Shown piece by piece: positions 1 through 11,892 of a stretch of 64,000 nt of DNA (its first letter is position 1; every line of letters starts with the position of its first letter). This DNA is from an uncultured Flavobacteriaceae bacterium (lineage in GTDB: Bacteria > Bacteroidota > Bacteroidia > Flavobacteriales > Flavobacteriaceae): NCBI GenBank assembly GCA_905479095.1, contig CAJQLD010000028.1, positions 1 to 64,000 on the forward strand, given 5' to 3'. Under the pieces are notes generated by a model, which saw only the letters and a list, made by a program, of their open reading frames with translations, was not told the origin of the DNA and made no database searches. Both the position numbers and the translations under genes were made by a program.

Positions 1-62
1 TTTAATGTTTATAATATATAACTTAAGGTGCATCTTTGCAGCTTAATACTTAAGAAACTATT

Positions 63-1730
63 ATGTGTGGAATTGTATGTGCATTTGATTTAAAACAAAA
101 ATCGGAAATCTTAAGACCTCTAGTGCTTGAGATGTCAAAAAAAATAAGACACCGTGGTCCAGACTGGAGCGGTATTTATAGTGATGAAAAAACAGTGATG
201 TCGCATGAGCGTCTCGCAATTGTGGACCCTGCTTCTGGAAAACAACCTCTTTTTAGTGAAGATCGTAAGCTTATTTTAGCAGCGAATGGAGAAATCTATA
301 ACCATCAAGACATTAGAAAGCAATTTGAAGGAAAATATGCTTTTCAAACCCAAAGTGATTGTGAGGTTATTTTGGCGCTTTATAAAGAAAAAGGTGTTGA
401 TTTTGTAGATGACTTAAACGGAATTTTCGGATTTGCAATTTACGACGTCGAAAACGACGAATATTTTATTGCACGCGATCACATGGGCATCATTCCTTTA
501 TATATAGGGTGGGATCAAAACGGTACTTTTTATGTGGCATCAGAATTAAAAGCTTTAGAAGGAACGTGTTCTAAAATTGAGTTATTTCCACCAGGGCATT
601 ATATGTCTAGTAAAGATGGAAAGTTTGTGCAATGGTACAAAAGAGATTGGAGAGAATATGACGCAGTAAAAGAGAATGAAACAAGTATTGCAATAATTAA
701 AGAAGCATTAGAAGCTGCTGTGCACAGACAGTTGATGTCCGATGTGCCTTATGGTGTTTTATTGTCTGGTGGTTTGGATTCTTCAGTGGTATCTGCAATC
801 GCAAAAAAATACGCTCAAAAACGTGTGGAATCTGGCGATGAAACCGATGCATGGTATCCACAAACACACTCCTTTGCGGTAGGGTTAGAAGGCTCTCCAG
901 ATTTAGCGGCGGCACAAGTGGTTGCGGATCATATTGGAACCGTACATCATGAAATTAAATTCACCATTCAAGAAGGATTAGACGCTATTAAAGATGTGAT
1001 TTATAATATAGAAACGTATGATATCACCACCATTCGTTCTTCAACGCCGATGTATTTAATGGCACGTGTTATAAAATCGATGGGAATTAAAATGGTATTA
1101 TCTGGTGAAGGAGCAGATGAGATTTTTGGAGGTTATTTATACTTTCATAAAGCACCAAATGCACAAGAGTTTCATGAAGAAACAGTTCGTAAATTAGATA
1201 AGTTACACATGTACGATTGCCTAAGAGCCAACAAAAGTTTGGCGGCATGGGGTATAGAAGGACGTGTGCCATTTTTAGATAAAGAATTCATTGATGTCGC
1301 AATGCGTATCAACCCACAAGATAAAATGATTAATGGTGAGCGCATGGAAAAATGGGTCATTAGAAAAGCCTTTGAAGATATGTTGCCAGAAAGTGTCGCA
1401 TGGCGTCAGAAAGAACAATTTAGCGATGGCGTCGGCTATAGTTGGATTGATACGCTGAAAGAGATTGTTGGCAAAGAGATTTCTGATGAACAGTTAGCAA
1501 ATGCTAAATTCAGGTTCCCAATTCAAACCCCTCAAAACAAAGAAGAATTTTATTACCGTTCTATTTTCGAAGACCATTTTCCAAGTGATGCAGCAGCTTT
1601 AAGTGTGCCTCAAGAGGCAAGTGTAGCGTGTAGTACGGCGATAGCTCTAGAATGGGATGAAGCCTTTAAAAACATGAACGAACCTTCCGGAAGAGCAATT
1701 TTAAATGTGCATGACAAAGCATACGATTAA
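63..1730 (+). CDS. asnB: asparagine synthase B, glutamine-hydrolysing
   Basis: Makes asparagine from aspartate, glutamine and ATP in the cytoplasm. The protein is 555 aa, the normal length for AsnB. It begins MCGI, so after Met removal Cys becomes the N-terminal nucleophile of the class II glutaminase domain (about 1-190). The synthetase domain carries the ATP-pyrophosphatase loop SGGLDSS near residue 235. The ATG at 63 is fixed by the need for Cys at position 2. Upstream, CATCTTTG at 31-38 is one base off the flavobacterial -7 box TAnnTTTG. Two hairpin terminators follow, so the gene looks monocistronic. Assignment is very secure. Confidence 0.97.
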   Translation: MCGIVCAFDLKQKSEILRPLVLEMSKKIRHRGPDWSGIYSDEKTVMSHERLAIVDPASGKQPLFSEDRKLILAANGEIYNHQDIRKQFEGKYAFQTQSDCEVILALYKEKGVDFVDDLNGIFGFAIYDVENDEYFIARDHMGIIPLYIGWDQNGTFYVASELKALEGTCSKIELFPPGHYMSSKDGKFVQWYKRDWREYDAVKENETSIAIIKEALEAAVHRQLMSDVPYGVLLSGGLDSSVVSAIAKKYAQKRVESGDETDAWYPQTHSFAVGLEGSPDLAAAQVVADHIGTVHHEIKFTIQEGLDAIKDVIYNIETYDITTIRSSTPMYLMARVIKSMGIKMVLSGEGADEIFGGYLYFHKAPNAQEFHEETVRKLDKLHMYDCLRANKSLAAWGIEGRVPFLDKEFIDVAMRINPQDKMINGERMEKWVIRKAFEDMLPESVAWRQKEQFSDGVGYSWIDTLKEIVGKEISDEQLANAKFRFPIQTPQNKEEFYYRSIFEDHFPSDAAALSVPQEASVACSTAIALEWDEAFKNMNEPSGRAILNVHDKAYD

Positions 1731-1750
1731 AAATTCTGAAAGCTCAAATA

Positions 1751-1771
1751 AAGACTTCTGAAGTCTTTTTT
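1751..1771 (+). terminator. hairpin terminator after asnB
   Basis: AAGACTT and AAGTCTT form a 7-bp stem with a 3-nt loop, followed by a T run, 20 bp past the asnB stop. Confidence 0.7.
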
Positions 1772-1800
1772 GTAAATTTTTAATTTACTCTAATATATCA

Positions 1801-1831
1801 ACGCCCTTAAATTTAATTTAAGGGCGTTTTT
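1801..1831 (+). terminator. second strong terminator between asnB and gyrB
   Basis: ACGCCCTTAAAT (1801-1812) pairs perfectly with ATTTAAGGGCGT (1816-1827) around a 3-nt loop, then TTTT. It is a 12-bp stem, stronger than the first hairpin, and isolates gyrB from asnB. Confidence 0.75.
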
Positions 1832-1923
1832 AGTTGTTTTAAGAGCGTTTCACGAAAATAGCCAATTGTTAATAATTCCACTTAAATTACGTAAAAAGAC
1901 TTTAAATTCGATTAGAGATTAAT

Positions 1924-1931
1924 TATCTTTG
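1924..1931 (+). promoter_or_regulatory. gyrB promoter, flavobacterial -7 box
   Basis: TATCTTTG matches the Bacteroidota -7 consensus TAnnTTTG, 56 bp before the gyrB ATG. No clean TTG -33 element is present at the expected distance. Confidence 0.6.
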
Positions 1932-1966
1932 TTTCCGTAGTTGCGGTTTTGCCGCATCTATGTTAA

Positions 1967-3928
<1,962 letters not shown>

Positions 3929-3954
3929 AAAAACAACCCCCAAAACCTACCATA

Positions 3955-5001
3955 ATGAAAAACCTAATTTTCATTTGCACCATCTTTTTTGGTGTGAATG
4001 CAACAAACGCACAAGAACTTGAAAGTATTTTACTGGCATCTGATGATGCCAATCAATTACTTGAGAATTATCTCAATCCTGTAATGAAAGGATTAATGAC
4101 TAGTATGAATAACGGTTGGTACACAACGGCAAAAACGCACAAGAAATTCGGATTTGACATCACGATTGGAGCTAGTGCGTCTTTTACACCCGATAAAGAC
4201 CAAATGTTTCAATTTGTAGCGGATCAGTATAATTACATTTCAGTTTCAGATGGAAGCAGTAGTATTCCAACGATTCTAAGTAAAGATGAAACAGAAACTG
4301 AGATTAACGTATCGGTTCCTTATGATGGAAATAAATTTAAAGTCGGTTCATTCAAAATGCCTGGAGGAATCGCAAAAGATTTGCCAGCCAATGCCACCCC
4401 AGCACCGTTTGTTCAAGTTGGCCTTGGTTTGCCATTAAAAACAACAGTCAAATTAAGGTTTGTGCCTAAAACTAATTTTGCTTCAGATGTTGAAGCCAAT
4501 TTAATTGGAGTTGGACTTCAGCACGATTTAACCCAATACCTCGGTATTGTTGGGAAACTTCCATTTTCAGTTTCACTGTTTGGAGCTTACACCTCCGCAA
4601 GTGTCGAATATGCGATTAAAAATGATGCTTTAACAGATAGAGTGTCCGTAATCAACGGATCAGCTCAATTTAAGTTAAACACTTGGACGGTTCAAGCGTT
4701 AGGGTCTTTGGATTTTAAGATTGTGACTGTTTACGGCGGACTTGGCTATAATGGCGGAACCTCTAGTTTTGATATTAAAGGAGATTATTCATTAAGTTAT
4801 GACATTCAAGATTCAGGTCAAAATAATCTATCAATATTAGATGAAACAATAAAAGATCCTATTAACTTAGATTTTAAAACAAGTGGAACTCGTGCGACCA
4901 TTGGTGCCCGATTAAATCTCGCCTTTTTCAAAATTTTTGCAGATTACACATTACAAGAATATAATACTGCAACCGTTGGAGTTGCATTTAGTTTTAGATA
5001 A
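3955..5001 (+). CDS. DUF6588-type outer-membrane-like protein
   Basis: A 348-aa exported protein of unknown function. The first ~19 residues form a signal peptide ending NATNAQ. The rest alternates polar and hydrophobic residues with many Gly/Thr/Asn, and the final residues end in VAFSFR with aromatic Phe, as in outer-membrane beta-barrels. It resembles the flavobacterial DUF6588 family, from memory of the N-terminal region. It lies between gyrB and mdh on the same strand with gaps of 26 and 28 bp. Barrel topology is inferred from composition only. Confidence 0.7.
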   Translation: MKNLIFICTIFFGVNATNAQELESILLASDDANQLLENYLNPVMKGLMTSMNNGWYTTAKTHKKFGFDITIGASASFTPDKDQMFQFVADQYNYISVSDGSSSIPTILSKDETETEINVSVPYDGNKFKVGSFKMPGGIAKDLPANATPAPFVQVGLGLPLKTTVKLRFVPKTNFASDVEANLIGVGLQHDLTQYLGIVGKLPFSVSLFGAYTSASVEYAIKNDALTDRVSVINGSAQFKLNTWTVQALGSLDFKIVTVYGGLGYNGGTSSFDIKGDYSLSYDIQDSGQNNLSILDETIKDPINLDFKTSGTRATIGARLNLAFFKIFADYTLQEYNTATVGVAFSFR

Positions 5002-5029
5002 ATAATCACAACAATAAATTAAAAATAAC

Positions 5030-5956
5030 ATGAAAATAACAGTAGTAGGTGCCGGCGCAGTAGGAGCAAGTTGTGCAGAATACATTGCCATTAAAAACTT
5101 TGCTTCCGAAGTTGTTTTATTAGACATCAAAGAAGGCTATGCCGAAGGAAAAGCGATGGATTTGATGCAATGTGCATCCTTAAATGGATTTGATACTAAA
5201 ATCACGGGATCGACCAATGATTATCATAAAACGGCCAATAGCGATATTTGTGTCATTACTTCGGGAATTCCAAGAAAACCGGGAATGACTCGTGAAGAAT
5301 TAATCGGAATCAATGCAGGCATTGTAAAAACAGTATCGACGAGCTTGGTTGAACACTCTCCAAATACGGTGCTTATTGTTGTCAGCAATCCAATGGATAC
5401 CATGACATACCTCGCACACAAGGTCACAGGACTTCCAAAACATAAAATTATTGGAATGGGGGGCGCTTTAGATTCTGCACGTTTCAAATATAGATTAGCA
5501 GAAGCTTTAGGCGCACCAATTAGCGATGTGGACGGGATGGTCATCGGAGGACATAGTGATGTAGGAATGGTACCTTTAACCTCGCATGCCACTCGAAATA
5601 GTATCAAAGTTTCAGAATTTATTTCAAGCGAACGCTTAGAGCAAGTAAAACAAGACACCAAAGTTGGTGGCGCAACGCTGACCAAACTTTTAGGAACCTC
5701 TGCTTGGTATGCACCAGGCGCGGCCGTAAGTGGATTGGTTCAAGCAATTGCTTGCGATCAGAAAAAAATATTCCCGTGTTCAGTTTTATTAGACGGTGAG
5801 TACGGTTTATCTGATTTGTGTATTGGAGTTCCTGTTGTATTAGGAGCAAATGGTATCGAGAAAATCGTTGAAATAAAGTTAAGCGATAGCGAAAAAGCGC
5901 ATTTACAGACAAGTGCCGATGGCGTTAAAAAAACAAATTCATTATTAGACGTATAA
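5030..5956 (+). CDS. mdh: malate dehydrogenase
   Basis: Interconverts malate and oxaloacetate with NAD in the TCA cycle. The 308-aa protein starts with a Rossmann dinucleotide loop GAGAVGAS (residues 7-14). It has the substrate-binding Arg region RKPGMTRE near 81-88 and the catalytic His in GGHSDVG near 173-179. It belongs to the LDH-like MDH group found in Bacteroidota. It is closely spaced behind the DUF6588 gene and followed by a 150-bp gap carrying the secDF promoter. L-lactate dehydrogenase is less likely because of the R-K/R-P-G-M-T-R loop. Confidence 0.95.
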   Translation: MKITVVGAGAVGASCAEYIAIKNFASEVVLLDIKEGYAEGKAMDLMQCASLNGFDTKITGSTNDYHKTANSDICVITSGIPRKPGMTREELIGINAGIVKTVSTSLVEHSPNTVLIVVSNPMDTMTYLAHKVTGLPKHKIIGMGGALDSARFKYRLAEALGAPISDVDGMVIGGHSDVGMVPLTSHATRNSIKVSEFISSERLEQVKQDTKVGGATLTKLLGTSAWYAPGAAVSGLVQAIACDQKKIFPCSVLLDGEYGLSDLCIGVPVVLGANGIEKIVEIKLSDSEKAHLQTSADGVKKTNSLLDV

Positions 5957-6039
5957 ATAGATGACCAGTGGTGTGATTTGTGTTTTTCACTAAAAAAGAG
6001 ACTTTAAAATGCCCTTTTTATTGAAAACAAAAGAATCTA

Positions 6040-6070
6040 TTGTCAATTCACATCGTAAATCATATATTTG
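6040..6070 (+). promoter_or_regulatory. secDF promoter with -33 and -7 elements
   Basis: TTG at 6040-6042 and TATATTTG at 6063-6070 are separated by 20 bp, a textbook Bacteroidota promoter. The -7 box ends 40 bp before the secDF start. Confidence 0.75.
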
Positions 6071-6110
6071 CTCGTTTATAAAAAATTAATGCAGATTAAA
6101 TTAACTCACA

Positions 6111-9104
6111 ATGCAAAATAAAGGACTCGTAAAATTATTTGCACTTCTATTTGGTTTGGTAAGTATTTACCAATTATCATTTAGTTTTAAAGCAAATCAA
6201 ATAGAAGATAATGCAACGCAATTTGCTATTGAAAAAATAGCAGATACCGAGACAGACTATGACGCTAAACGCGCGCTTGAACAAGGCAAGTATTTAGATT
6301 CGTTGAAAAACGAAGAAGTGTATAACATCGGAATTGCAAAATTTAATTTTGATGAAGTAAAGGAAAAAGCCATGAACCTTGGTTTGGATCTTAAAGGAGG
6401 AATCAATGTAATTCTTCAAATATCGGTCAAAGATATTTTAGTTGGATTAGCAAACGAAAGTAAAGACCCTGTCTTTAGAAAAGCATTAAGTGATGCAGAA
6501 GAACTTCAAAAGGACAGTCAAAACACCTATTTAGAAGACTTTTTTGTAGCCTTTGAAGCAATTGAAGGTGATACTAAATTAGCGTCTCCAGATGTTTTTG
6601 CGAATCGAACATTAAGCGAAGAGATTACATTTGATATGACAAATGATGAGGTGAAACCTGTATTATCTGCCAAAATTGATGAGTCGATTGTATCGGCCTT
6701 TGAAGTCCTTCGTAAACGTATTGATAAGTTTGGGGTTACACAACCAAACATCCAACGTATCGGAAACTCTGGACGTATTCTTGTTGAATTGCCAGGTGCT
6801 AAAGAAATTGAACGAGTCAAAGGATTATTGCAAAGTACAGCTCAACTAGAGTTTTGGGATGCTTTTAAAGGAGAAGAATTTGGAACCTTTATATTTCAAG
6901 CCAATGAAACTTTAAAAGATATTGTTGATGTCACTCCAGCCGAAGAAAAATCAAACGCAACCGAATCAACAGAAGATTCAATCTCTGATATTATTGGTGA
7001 TACCGATGCTGAAACTGGTGACGATGGTGAAGTGAATCCATTAATCGATTTAATACGTGCTCCTGGTTATAACGGAGGCCCTGTCATTGCGTCTTTTGAA
7101 CAAAAAGATAAGCAGCTCGTTACCGATTATCTAAACAACCCTCAAGTGCGTTCGCTGTTATCAGCAGAACAACGGTATGCAAAATTTGTTTGGGGAATCC
7201 CCGAAGTGCAGCAAACTGTAGGAGAAGATTCTCAAAGTATAGAACTCGTACAATTATATGCTTTAAAAGGAAATAGAGATAATAAGCCACCGCTTAGTGG
7301 CGCTGTCATTACAGACGCACGTCAATCGTACCAACAAAATGGAAGCCCAAGTGTATCCATGCAAATGAACCTTAAAGGGGCTAAAATGTGGGAAGAAATG
7401 ACAGGTAATGCTTTCAATACAGCGGGTCAAATTGCCATTGTATTAGATGAAATTGTCTATTCAGCACCTGGGGTTACAACAGGGGCAATTTCAGGAGGTA
7501 ACTCTGAAATATCAGGATCCTTTAGCTTAAATGAAGCGGTCGATTTAGCAAACGTTTTGAGAGCGGGTAAATTACCAGCCTCTGCAGATATTGTACAAGC
7601 AGAAGAAGTTGGACCCTCTTTAGGTCAAGAAGCCATTGATAGTGGAATGAAATCATTCTTAATAGCTTTATCTTTAGTACTTTTATGGATGATTTTTTAT
7701 TATGGGAAAGCAGGTATTTATTCAGATATCGCATTACTATTAAACATCTTATTAATCTTCGGGATTCTATCGGGATTAGGCGCTGTGTTAACTTTACCTG
7801 GTATTGCTGGTATTGTATTAACCATCGGTATTGCAGTAGATGCAAACGTTCTTATTTACGAGCGTATTCGAGAAGAATTATTTAAAGGAAAAGGCCAAAT
7901 TGAATCGGTTAAAGACGGATTTAACAATGCGTTATCTTCAATCTTAGATGCCAACATTACAACGGGTTTAACGGCTTTGATTTTATATATATTTGGAACG
8001 GGGCCAATCAAAGGATTTGCAACGACCCTTTTAATTGGTATTTTAACCTCATTATTTACAGCGATCTTTATTTCAAGATTATTGATCGATTGGCATTTAA
8101 GTCGTGGTGGGAAATTAGAATTCTCAACAGGAATGACCAAAGGTTTATTTCGTTCTATTAATATTGAATTCCTTAAAAAACGCAAAATTGCTTACTTAAT
8201 TTCGGGATCTATCATTATTGCTGGACTTGGATCTTTGTTTACTACAGGGCTGGATCAAGGAATTGATTTTGTTGGAGGTCGAACCTACACCGTTCGTTTT
8301 GCACAAGACATGAATACTGAAGAAGTTAAAACGGCATTAAACGACGTTTTCAACAGTGCTGAGGTAAAAACAATTGGGAGCGCGAATCAATTGAAAATAT
8401 CGACGAAGTATAAGGTTGATGAAAATTCTGCAGAAGTCGATCAGGAAGTGCAACAAAAATTATATGAAGCATTGATACCATTTTTACCAGATGCAACAAC
8501 GTATAAGCAGTTTATTGATGCCGAAAATAATATTGGTAAAATGTATTCAGGAAAAGTAAGTCCAACGATTGCCGATGATATTAAAAAATCATCTATCTGG
8601 GCAATTTTAGGCTCATTAATTGTTGTCTTTTTATATATTTTAATACGATTCAAAAAATGGCAATTTTCACTAGGAGCCGTCGCAGCTGTATTTCATGATG
8701 TCTTAATTGTATTAGGGATCTTTTCAATTGCTTGGAGATTTTTGCCATTTAGTATGGAAATCGATCAAGCATTTATTGCAGCGATTTTGACCGTGATCGG
8801 ATATTCATTGAATGATACTGTGGTGGTCTTTGATAGAATTAGAGAATACCTTAACGAACATACAAGTTGGAAATTTGAAAAAGTGGTCAATAGTGCATTG
8901 AGTAGCACGTTGAGTCGTACTTTAAACACCTCATTAACGACTTTAGTCGTGTTATTAGCGATGTTCACCTTTGGTGCAGATTCCTTAAGAGGCTTGTTGT
9001 TTGCGCTTATTGTAGGGGTGCTTGTAGGAACCTACTCATCGTTATTTATTGCAACGCCAATCATGCATGATACATTAAAGCGTTTAGATAAAAAAGAAGA
9101 TTAA
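6111..9104 (+). CDS. secDF: protein translocase subunit SecDF (fused)
   Basis: Membrane component that uses proton motive force to pull proteins through SecYEG. SecD and SecF, separate in most bacteria, are one 997-aa chain, as is usual in Bacteroidota. The SecD half has an N-terminal membrane anchor, the DLKGGINV-type motif, a large periplasmic domain with an acidic low-complexity insert near residues 280-310, and a six-helix RND domain (near 510-670). The SecF half begins near 680 and repeats the anchor, a short periplasmic loop and membrane segments with YSLNDTVVVFDR. A strong promoter precedes it and a terminator follows. Confidence 0.97.
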   Translation: MQNKGLVKLFALLFGLVSIYQLSFSFKANQIEDNATQFAIEKIADTETDYDAKRALEQGKYLDSLKNEEVYNIGIAKFNFDEVKEKAMNLGLDLKGGINVILQISVKDILVGLANESKDPVFRKALSDAEELQKDSQNTYLEDFFVAFEAIEGDTKLASPDVFANRTLSEEITFDMTNDEVKPVLSAKIDESIVSAFEVLRKRIDKFGVTQPNIQRIGNSGRILVELPGAKEIERVKGLLQSTAQLEFWDAFKGEEFGTFIFQANETLKDIVDVTPAEEKSNATESTEDSISDIIGDTDAETGDDGEVNPLIDLIRAPGYNGGPVIASFEQKDKQLVTDYLNNPQVRSLLSAEQRYAKFVWGIPEVQQTVGEDSQSIELVQLYALKGNRDNKPPLSGAVITDARQSYQQNGSPSVSMQMNLKGAKMWEEMTGNAFNTAGQIAIVLDEIVYSAPGVTTGAISGGNSEISGSFSLNEAVDLANVLRAGKLPASADIVQAEEVGPSLGQEAIDSGMKSFLIALSLVLLWMIFYYGKAGIYSDIALLLNILLIFGILSGLGAVLTLPGIAGIVLTIGIAVDANVLIYERIREELFKGKGQIESVKDGFNNALSSILDANITTGLTALILYIFGTGPIKGFATTLLIGILTSLFTAIFISRLLIDWHLSRGGKLEFSTGMTKGLFRSINIEFLKKRKIAYLISGSIIIAGLGSLFTTGLDQGIDFVGGRTYTVRFAQDMNTEEVKTALNDVFNSAEVKTIGSANQLKISTKYKVDENSAEVDQEVQQKLYEALIPFLPDATTYKQFIDAENNIGKMYSGKVSPTIADDIKKSSIWAILGSLIVVFLYILIRFKKWQFSLGAVAAVFHDVLIVLGIFSIAWRFLPFSMEIDQAFIAAILTVIGYSLNDTVVVFDRIREYLNEHTSWKFEKVVNSALSSTLSRTLNTSLTTLVVLLAMFTFGADSLRGLLFALIVGVLVGTYSSLFIATPIMHDTLKRLDKKED

Positions 9105-9123
9105 TAGCTAATTATTAAATATC

Positions 9124-9153
9124 AAAAAAGCCACTCATTGAGTGGCTTTTTTT
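9124..9153 (+). terminator. terminator after secDF
   Basis: GCCACTCA and TGAGTGGC form a stem flanked by A and T runs just past the secDF stop. The symmetry would let it work from both strands, so it may also end lgt transcripts from the other side. Confidence 0.75.
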
Positions 9154-9255
9154 GGTTTTATGTTGGACACTGTAATTTCTGAGTGGATGCAATATGGATA
9201 TATAAAGCTTTAGAGAATACTTCAGTTCTATACTGATACTACAAATCGCCTGTAA

Positions 9256-10089
9256 TTACGCTTCCTTAGGCTTATACAGAAACATAAAATAAAGACCACA
9301 AAGCACAAAAGGAACACTCAATACTTGTCCCGTGTTTAAACCAAAAATCCAATCCTCACGACTGTCAATTTGAGCAATTTTAAATTGTTCAACTACCACT
9401 CTGACCGACATTAAAAGCACTAAAAACAGCCCAAATAAAAATCCTGTCTGCGTACTTTTTTTCGTTTTCCAATATAAAAAGAATAAGATGAGAAACACAA
9501 ACACATAGCCAAAAGCCTCGTACAATTGTCCCGGGTGTCTAGGAAGTGAGTCGAGTTGTTTAAAAATAATAGCGAACGGTAAATCCGCTCCAGCAGGTTT
9601 ACCGATCATTTCGGAATTGAAGAAATTTCCAACACGAATAAATACAGCTCCAAGTGCAGATGCAATGACCACACGGTCAAGAATCCAGAGTACTGATTTT
9701 TTCAATACTTTTTTATTGTAGAGCCACATCGAAAAAATCATTCCAATGGCAGCGCCATGACTAGCCAAACCTCTAAACCCCGTAAACTCAAACCCACCAC
9801 TAAAACGGAAGGGTAGGAAGATGCTAAAAAAGTCGTCTTTAAATAATTCAGATTGATAAAAAATGACGTGACCCAAACGCGCTCCAATCATAATTCCTAA
9901 AACAGAATACATGAACAGACTGTCTAATTTGTCATCAGTTTGTCCTTCGTTTTTATAAATCTTTTTCGTCAGATACCAACCTGTGATAAACGCAGCCATC
10001 CACATGAGGCTGTAATAGTGAATTTTAAAATCTCCAAAAAGGGCGATGCCATCAGAAGTAGGGTCCCATACGGTTTGTAGCAAATACAT
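9256..10089 (-). CDS. lgt: prolipoprotein diacylglyceryl transferase
   Basis: Inner-membrane enzyme that transfers diacylglycerol to the lipobox Cys of prolipoproteins. It is multi-spanning, with the Lgt signature region RVGNFFNSEMIGKP and the conserved HPGQLYEA. The frame is open to a GTG at 10143, but the normal Lgt N-terminus (MYLLQTVWDP) starts at the ATG at 10089; an ATG at 10095 is equally possible. A TATATTTA element lies just upstream of these ATGs, which makes the longer form unlikely. It is the last gene of the folE-cysS-yidD-lgt row. Several lipoproteins in this window would be substrates. Confidence 0.93.
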   Translation of the reverse strand: MYLLQTVWDPTSDGIALFGDFKIHYYSLMWMAAFITGWYLTKKIYKNEGQTDDKLDSLFMYSVLGIMIGARLGHVIFYQSELFKDDFFSIFLPFRFSGGFEFTGFRGLASHGAAIGMIFSMWLYNKKVLKKSVLWILDRVVIASALGAVFIRVGNFFNSEMIGKPAGADLPFAIIFKQLDSLPRHPGQLYEAFGYVFVFLILFFLYWKTKKSTQTGFLFGLFLVLLMSVRVVVEQFKIAQIDSREDWIFGLNTGQVLSVPFVLCGLYFMFLYKPKEA

Positions 10090-10166
10090 AGTCATTTGTT
10101 TAGAGTGTAAATATAGAAAATAGATACGAAACTCAAGGCTCACGGATTCTAATTAACAACCATCGT

Positions 10167-10394
10167 CTAATCCTTTGGAACTGGATCCTGTCCAGAGCCT
10201 CCCCAAGGATGGCAGCGTAAAACACGTTTAATGCTTAGATAGCTCCCTTTTAGAAGTCCGTGGGATTGTAAGGCGTCTTTAGCGTAATGGGAACAAGTCG
10301 GTTGAAATCGACAAGTCGAAGGCGTTAATGGCGAAATGAGATTTTGATAAATCCAGATGATAAACAAAAAAGGTGCAATCAAAATAGATTTCAT
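10167..10394 (-). CDS. yidD: membrane protein insertion efficiency factor YidD
   Basis: A 75-aa YidD-family protein that assists YidC-dependent membrane protein insertion. It has a short N-terminal hydrophobic stretch, then the family core [18 protein letters not shown] and [17 protein letters not shown]. All conserved Cys are present, so it looks intact. It sits 5 bp downstream of cysS on the same strand and upstream of lgt. The usual rpmH-rnpA-yidC neighbourhood is absent. Confidence 0.93.
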   Translation of the reverse strand: MKSILIAPFLFIIWIYQNLISPLTPSTCRFQPTCSHYAKDALQSHGLLKGSYLSIKRVLRCHPWGGSGQDPVPKD

Positions 10395-10399
10395 AGCTA

Positions 10400-11881
10400 T
10401 TAATCTAATAAAAAGGTGGTACCGTCCTTGCCGTCTTTTAATTGAATTCCTATAGTTAGTAATTCATCTCTTATTGAATCAGACAGCGCAAAGTTTTTTT
10501 GAGATCTTGCGTCGTTTCGCATTCTGATGAGTAATTCTACAGTCTCTCCCAATTTTTGATCTTGATTGTTTGAAGTCACATTTTTAAGCCCTAAAATATC
10601 AAATACAAACTGATGCATCACTTCGGTTAAGTCTCCTAAGTCTGAAGCGTTAATATGTGCTTTTCCATCCTTAATTTGGTTGATGTATTTAACAGCACTA
10701 AACAATTCTGCAATTAGAATAGGCGTATTAAAATCATCATTCATGGCCGTATAACAATTCGATTTCCAAGTTGCGACATCAAAGTCATTGGCATCTGAAG
10801 TGGCTTCGATTTTGTCTAAAGTCGAGACCGCTTCCATGAGTTTTAAAAATCCTTTCTCGGAAGCCAATAGAGCGTCGTTACTAAAATCTAGGATGCTACG
10901 GTAGTGCGCTTGCATCATAAAAAAACGAACCACCGATGGCGAAAAGCCTTTGGTTAATTTGTTTGTATTACCGCTTAAAATCTCAGCAGGTAAAATATTG
11001 TTTCCTGTTGATTTTGCCATTTTTTGGCCATTGAGTGTCAGCATGTTGGCATGCATCCAGTAATTCACTGGCGTATGACTGTGCCAAGCTTTTGCTTGGG
11101 CAATTTCACATTCGTGATGCGGGAATTTTAAATCCATCCCACCGCCATGTATATCAAAATGCTCACCTAGGTATTTTGTACTCATCGCCGTGCATTCTAA
11201 GTGCCAGCCAGGAAATCCATCACTCCAAGGTGAAGGCCAGCGCATAATGTGTTCTGGTTCTGCTTTTTTCCAAAGTGCAAAATCTTGTGGATTTTTCTTA
11301 TCGGTTTGCCCGTCTAAAACGCGGGTGTTGTGTATGAGATCTTCAATTTTTCGACCACTTAAAATTCCATAATGATGGGATTCATTATATTTTAAAACAT
11401 CAAAATAAATAGACCCATTCGCTTCGTATGCAAAGCCTTTTTCTAAAATTGATTTAATGATTTCAATTTGTTCTACAATATGACCGGTTGCAGTCGGTTC
11501 AATGCTCGGTGGTAAAAAATTAAAGGTATTTAGGATCGTATGAAAATCAACGGTATAGCGTTGCACGACTTCCATCGGTTCAATTTGTTCTAAACGTGCT
11601 TTTTTTGCAATGCGATCTTCGCCTTGATCGGCATCATTTTCTAAGTGCCCAGCATCGGTAATATTACGCACATAGCGTACTTTATAATTAAGGTGTTTAA
11701 AATATCTAAAAATCATATCAAAGGACATGAATGTACGGACATTTCCAAGATGAACGTTGCTATACACCGTAGGGCCGCAAACATACATGCCAATCGCTCC
11801 TTCATTGATTGGTTCAAAAATTTCTTTTTTACCAGATAATGAATTGTAAATATGAAGTGTGTTTGTCGTGTATTTGCTCAT
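10400..11881 (-). CDS. cysS: cysteinyl-tRNA synthetase
   Basis: Class I synthetase that charges tRNA-Cys. The 493 aa contain the HIGH-type motif HLGN at 44-47, a zinc-site Cys in CGPTVY near 35, further zinc ligands in the WHLECTA and FPHHECE segments, and the KMSKS-type loop KMAKST near 287. Length and motif order are normal. It lies 11 bp after folE and 5 bp before yidD, so it is part of a four-gene minus-strand transcript. Confidence 0.97.
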   Translation of the reverse strand: MSKYTTNTLHIYNSLSGKKEIFEPINEGAIGMYVCGPTVYSNVHLGNVRTFMSFDMIFRYFKHLNYKVRYVRNITDAGHLENDADQGEDRIAKKARLEQIEPMEVVQRYTVDFHTILNTFNFLPPSIEPTATGHIVEQIEIIKSILEKGFAYEANGSIYFDVLKYNESHHYGILSGRKIEDLIHNTRVLDGQTDKKNPQDFALWKKAEPEHIMRWPSPWSDGFPGWHLECTAMSTKYLGEHFDIHGGGMDLKFPHHECEIAQAKAWHSHTPVNYWMHANMLTLNGQKMAKSTGNNILPAEILSGNTNKLTKGFSPSVVRFFMMQAHYRSILDFSNDALLASEKGFLKLMEAVSTLDKIEATSDANDFDVATWKSNCYTAMNDDFNTPILIAELFSAVKYINQIKDGKAHINASDLGDLTEVMHQFVFDILGLKNVTSNNQDQKLGETVELLIRMRNDARSQKNFALSDSIRDELLTIGIQLKDGKDGTTFLLD

Positions 11882-11892
11882 AAGTTAGAGGA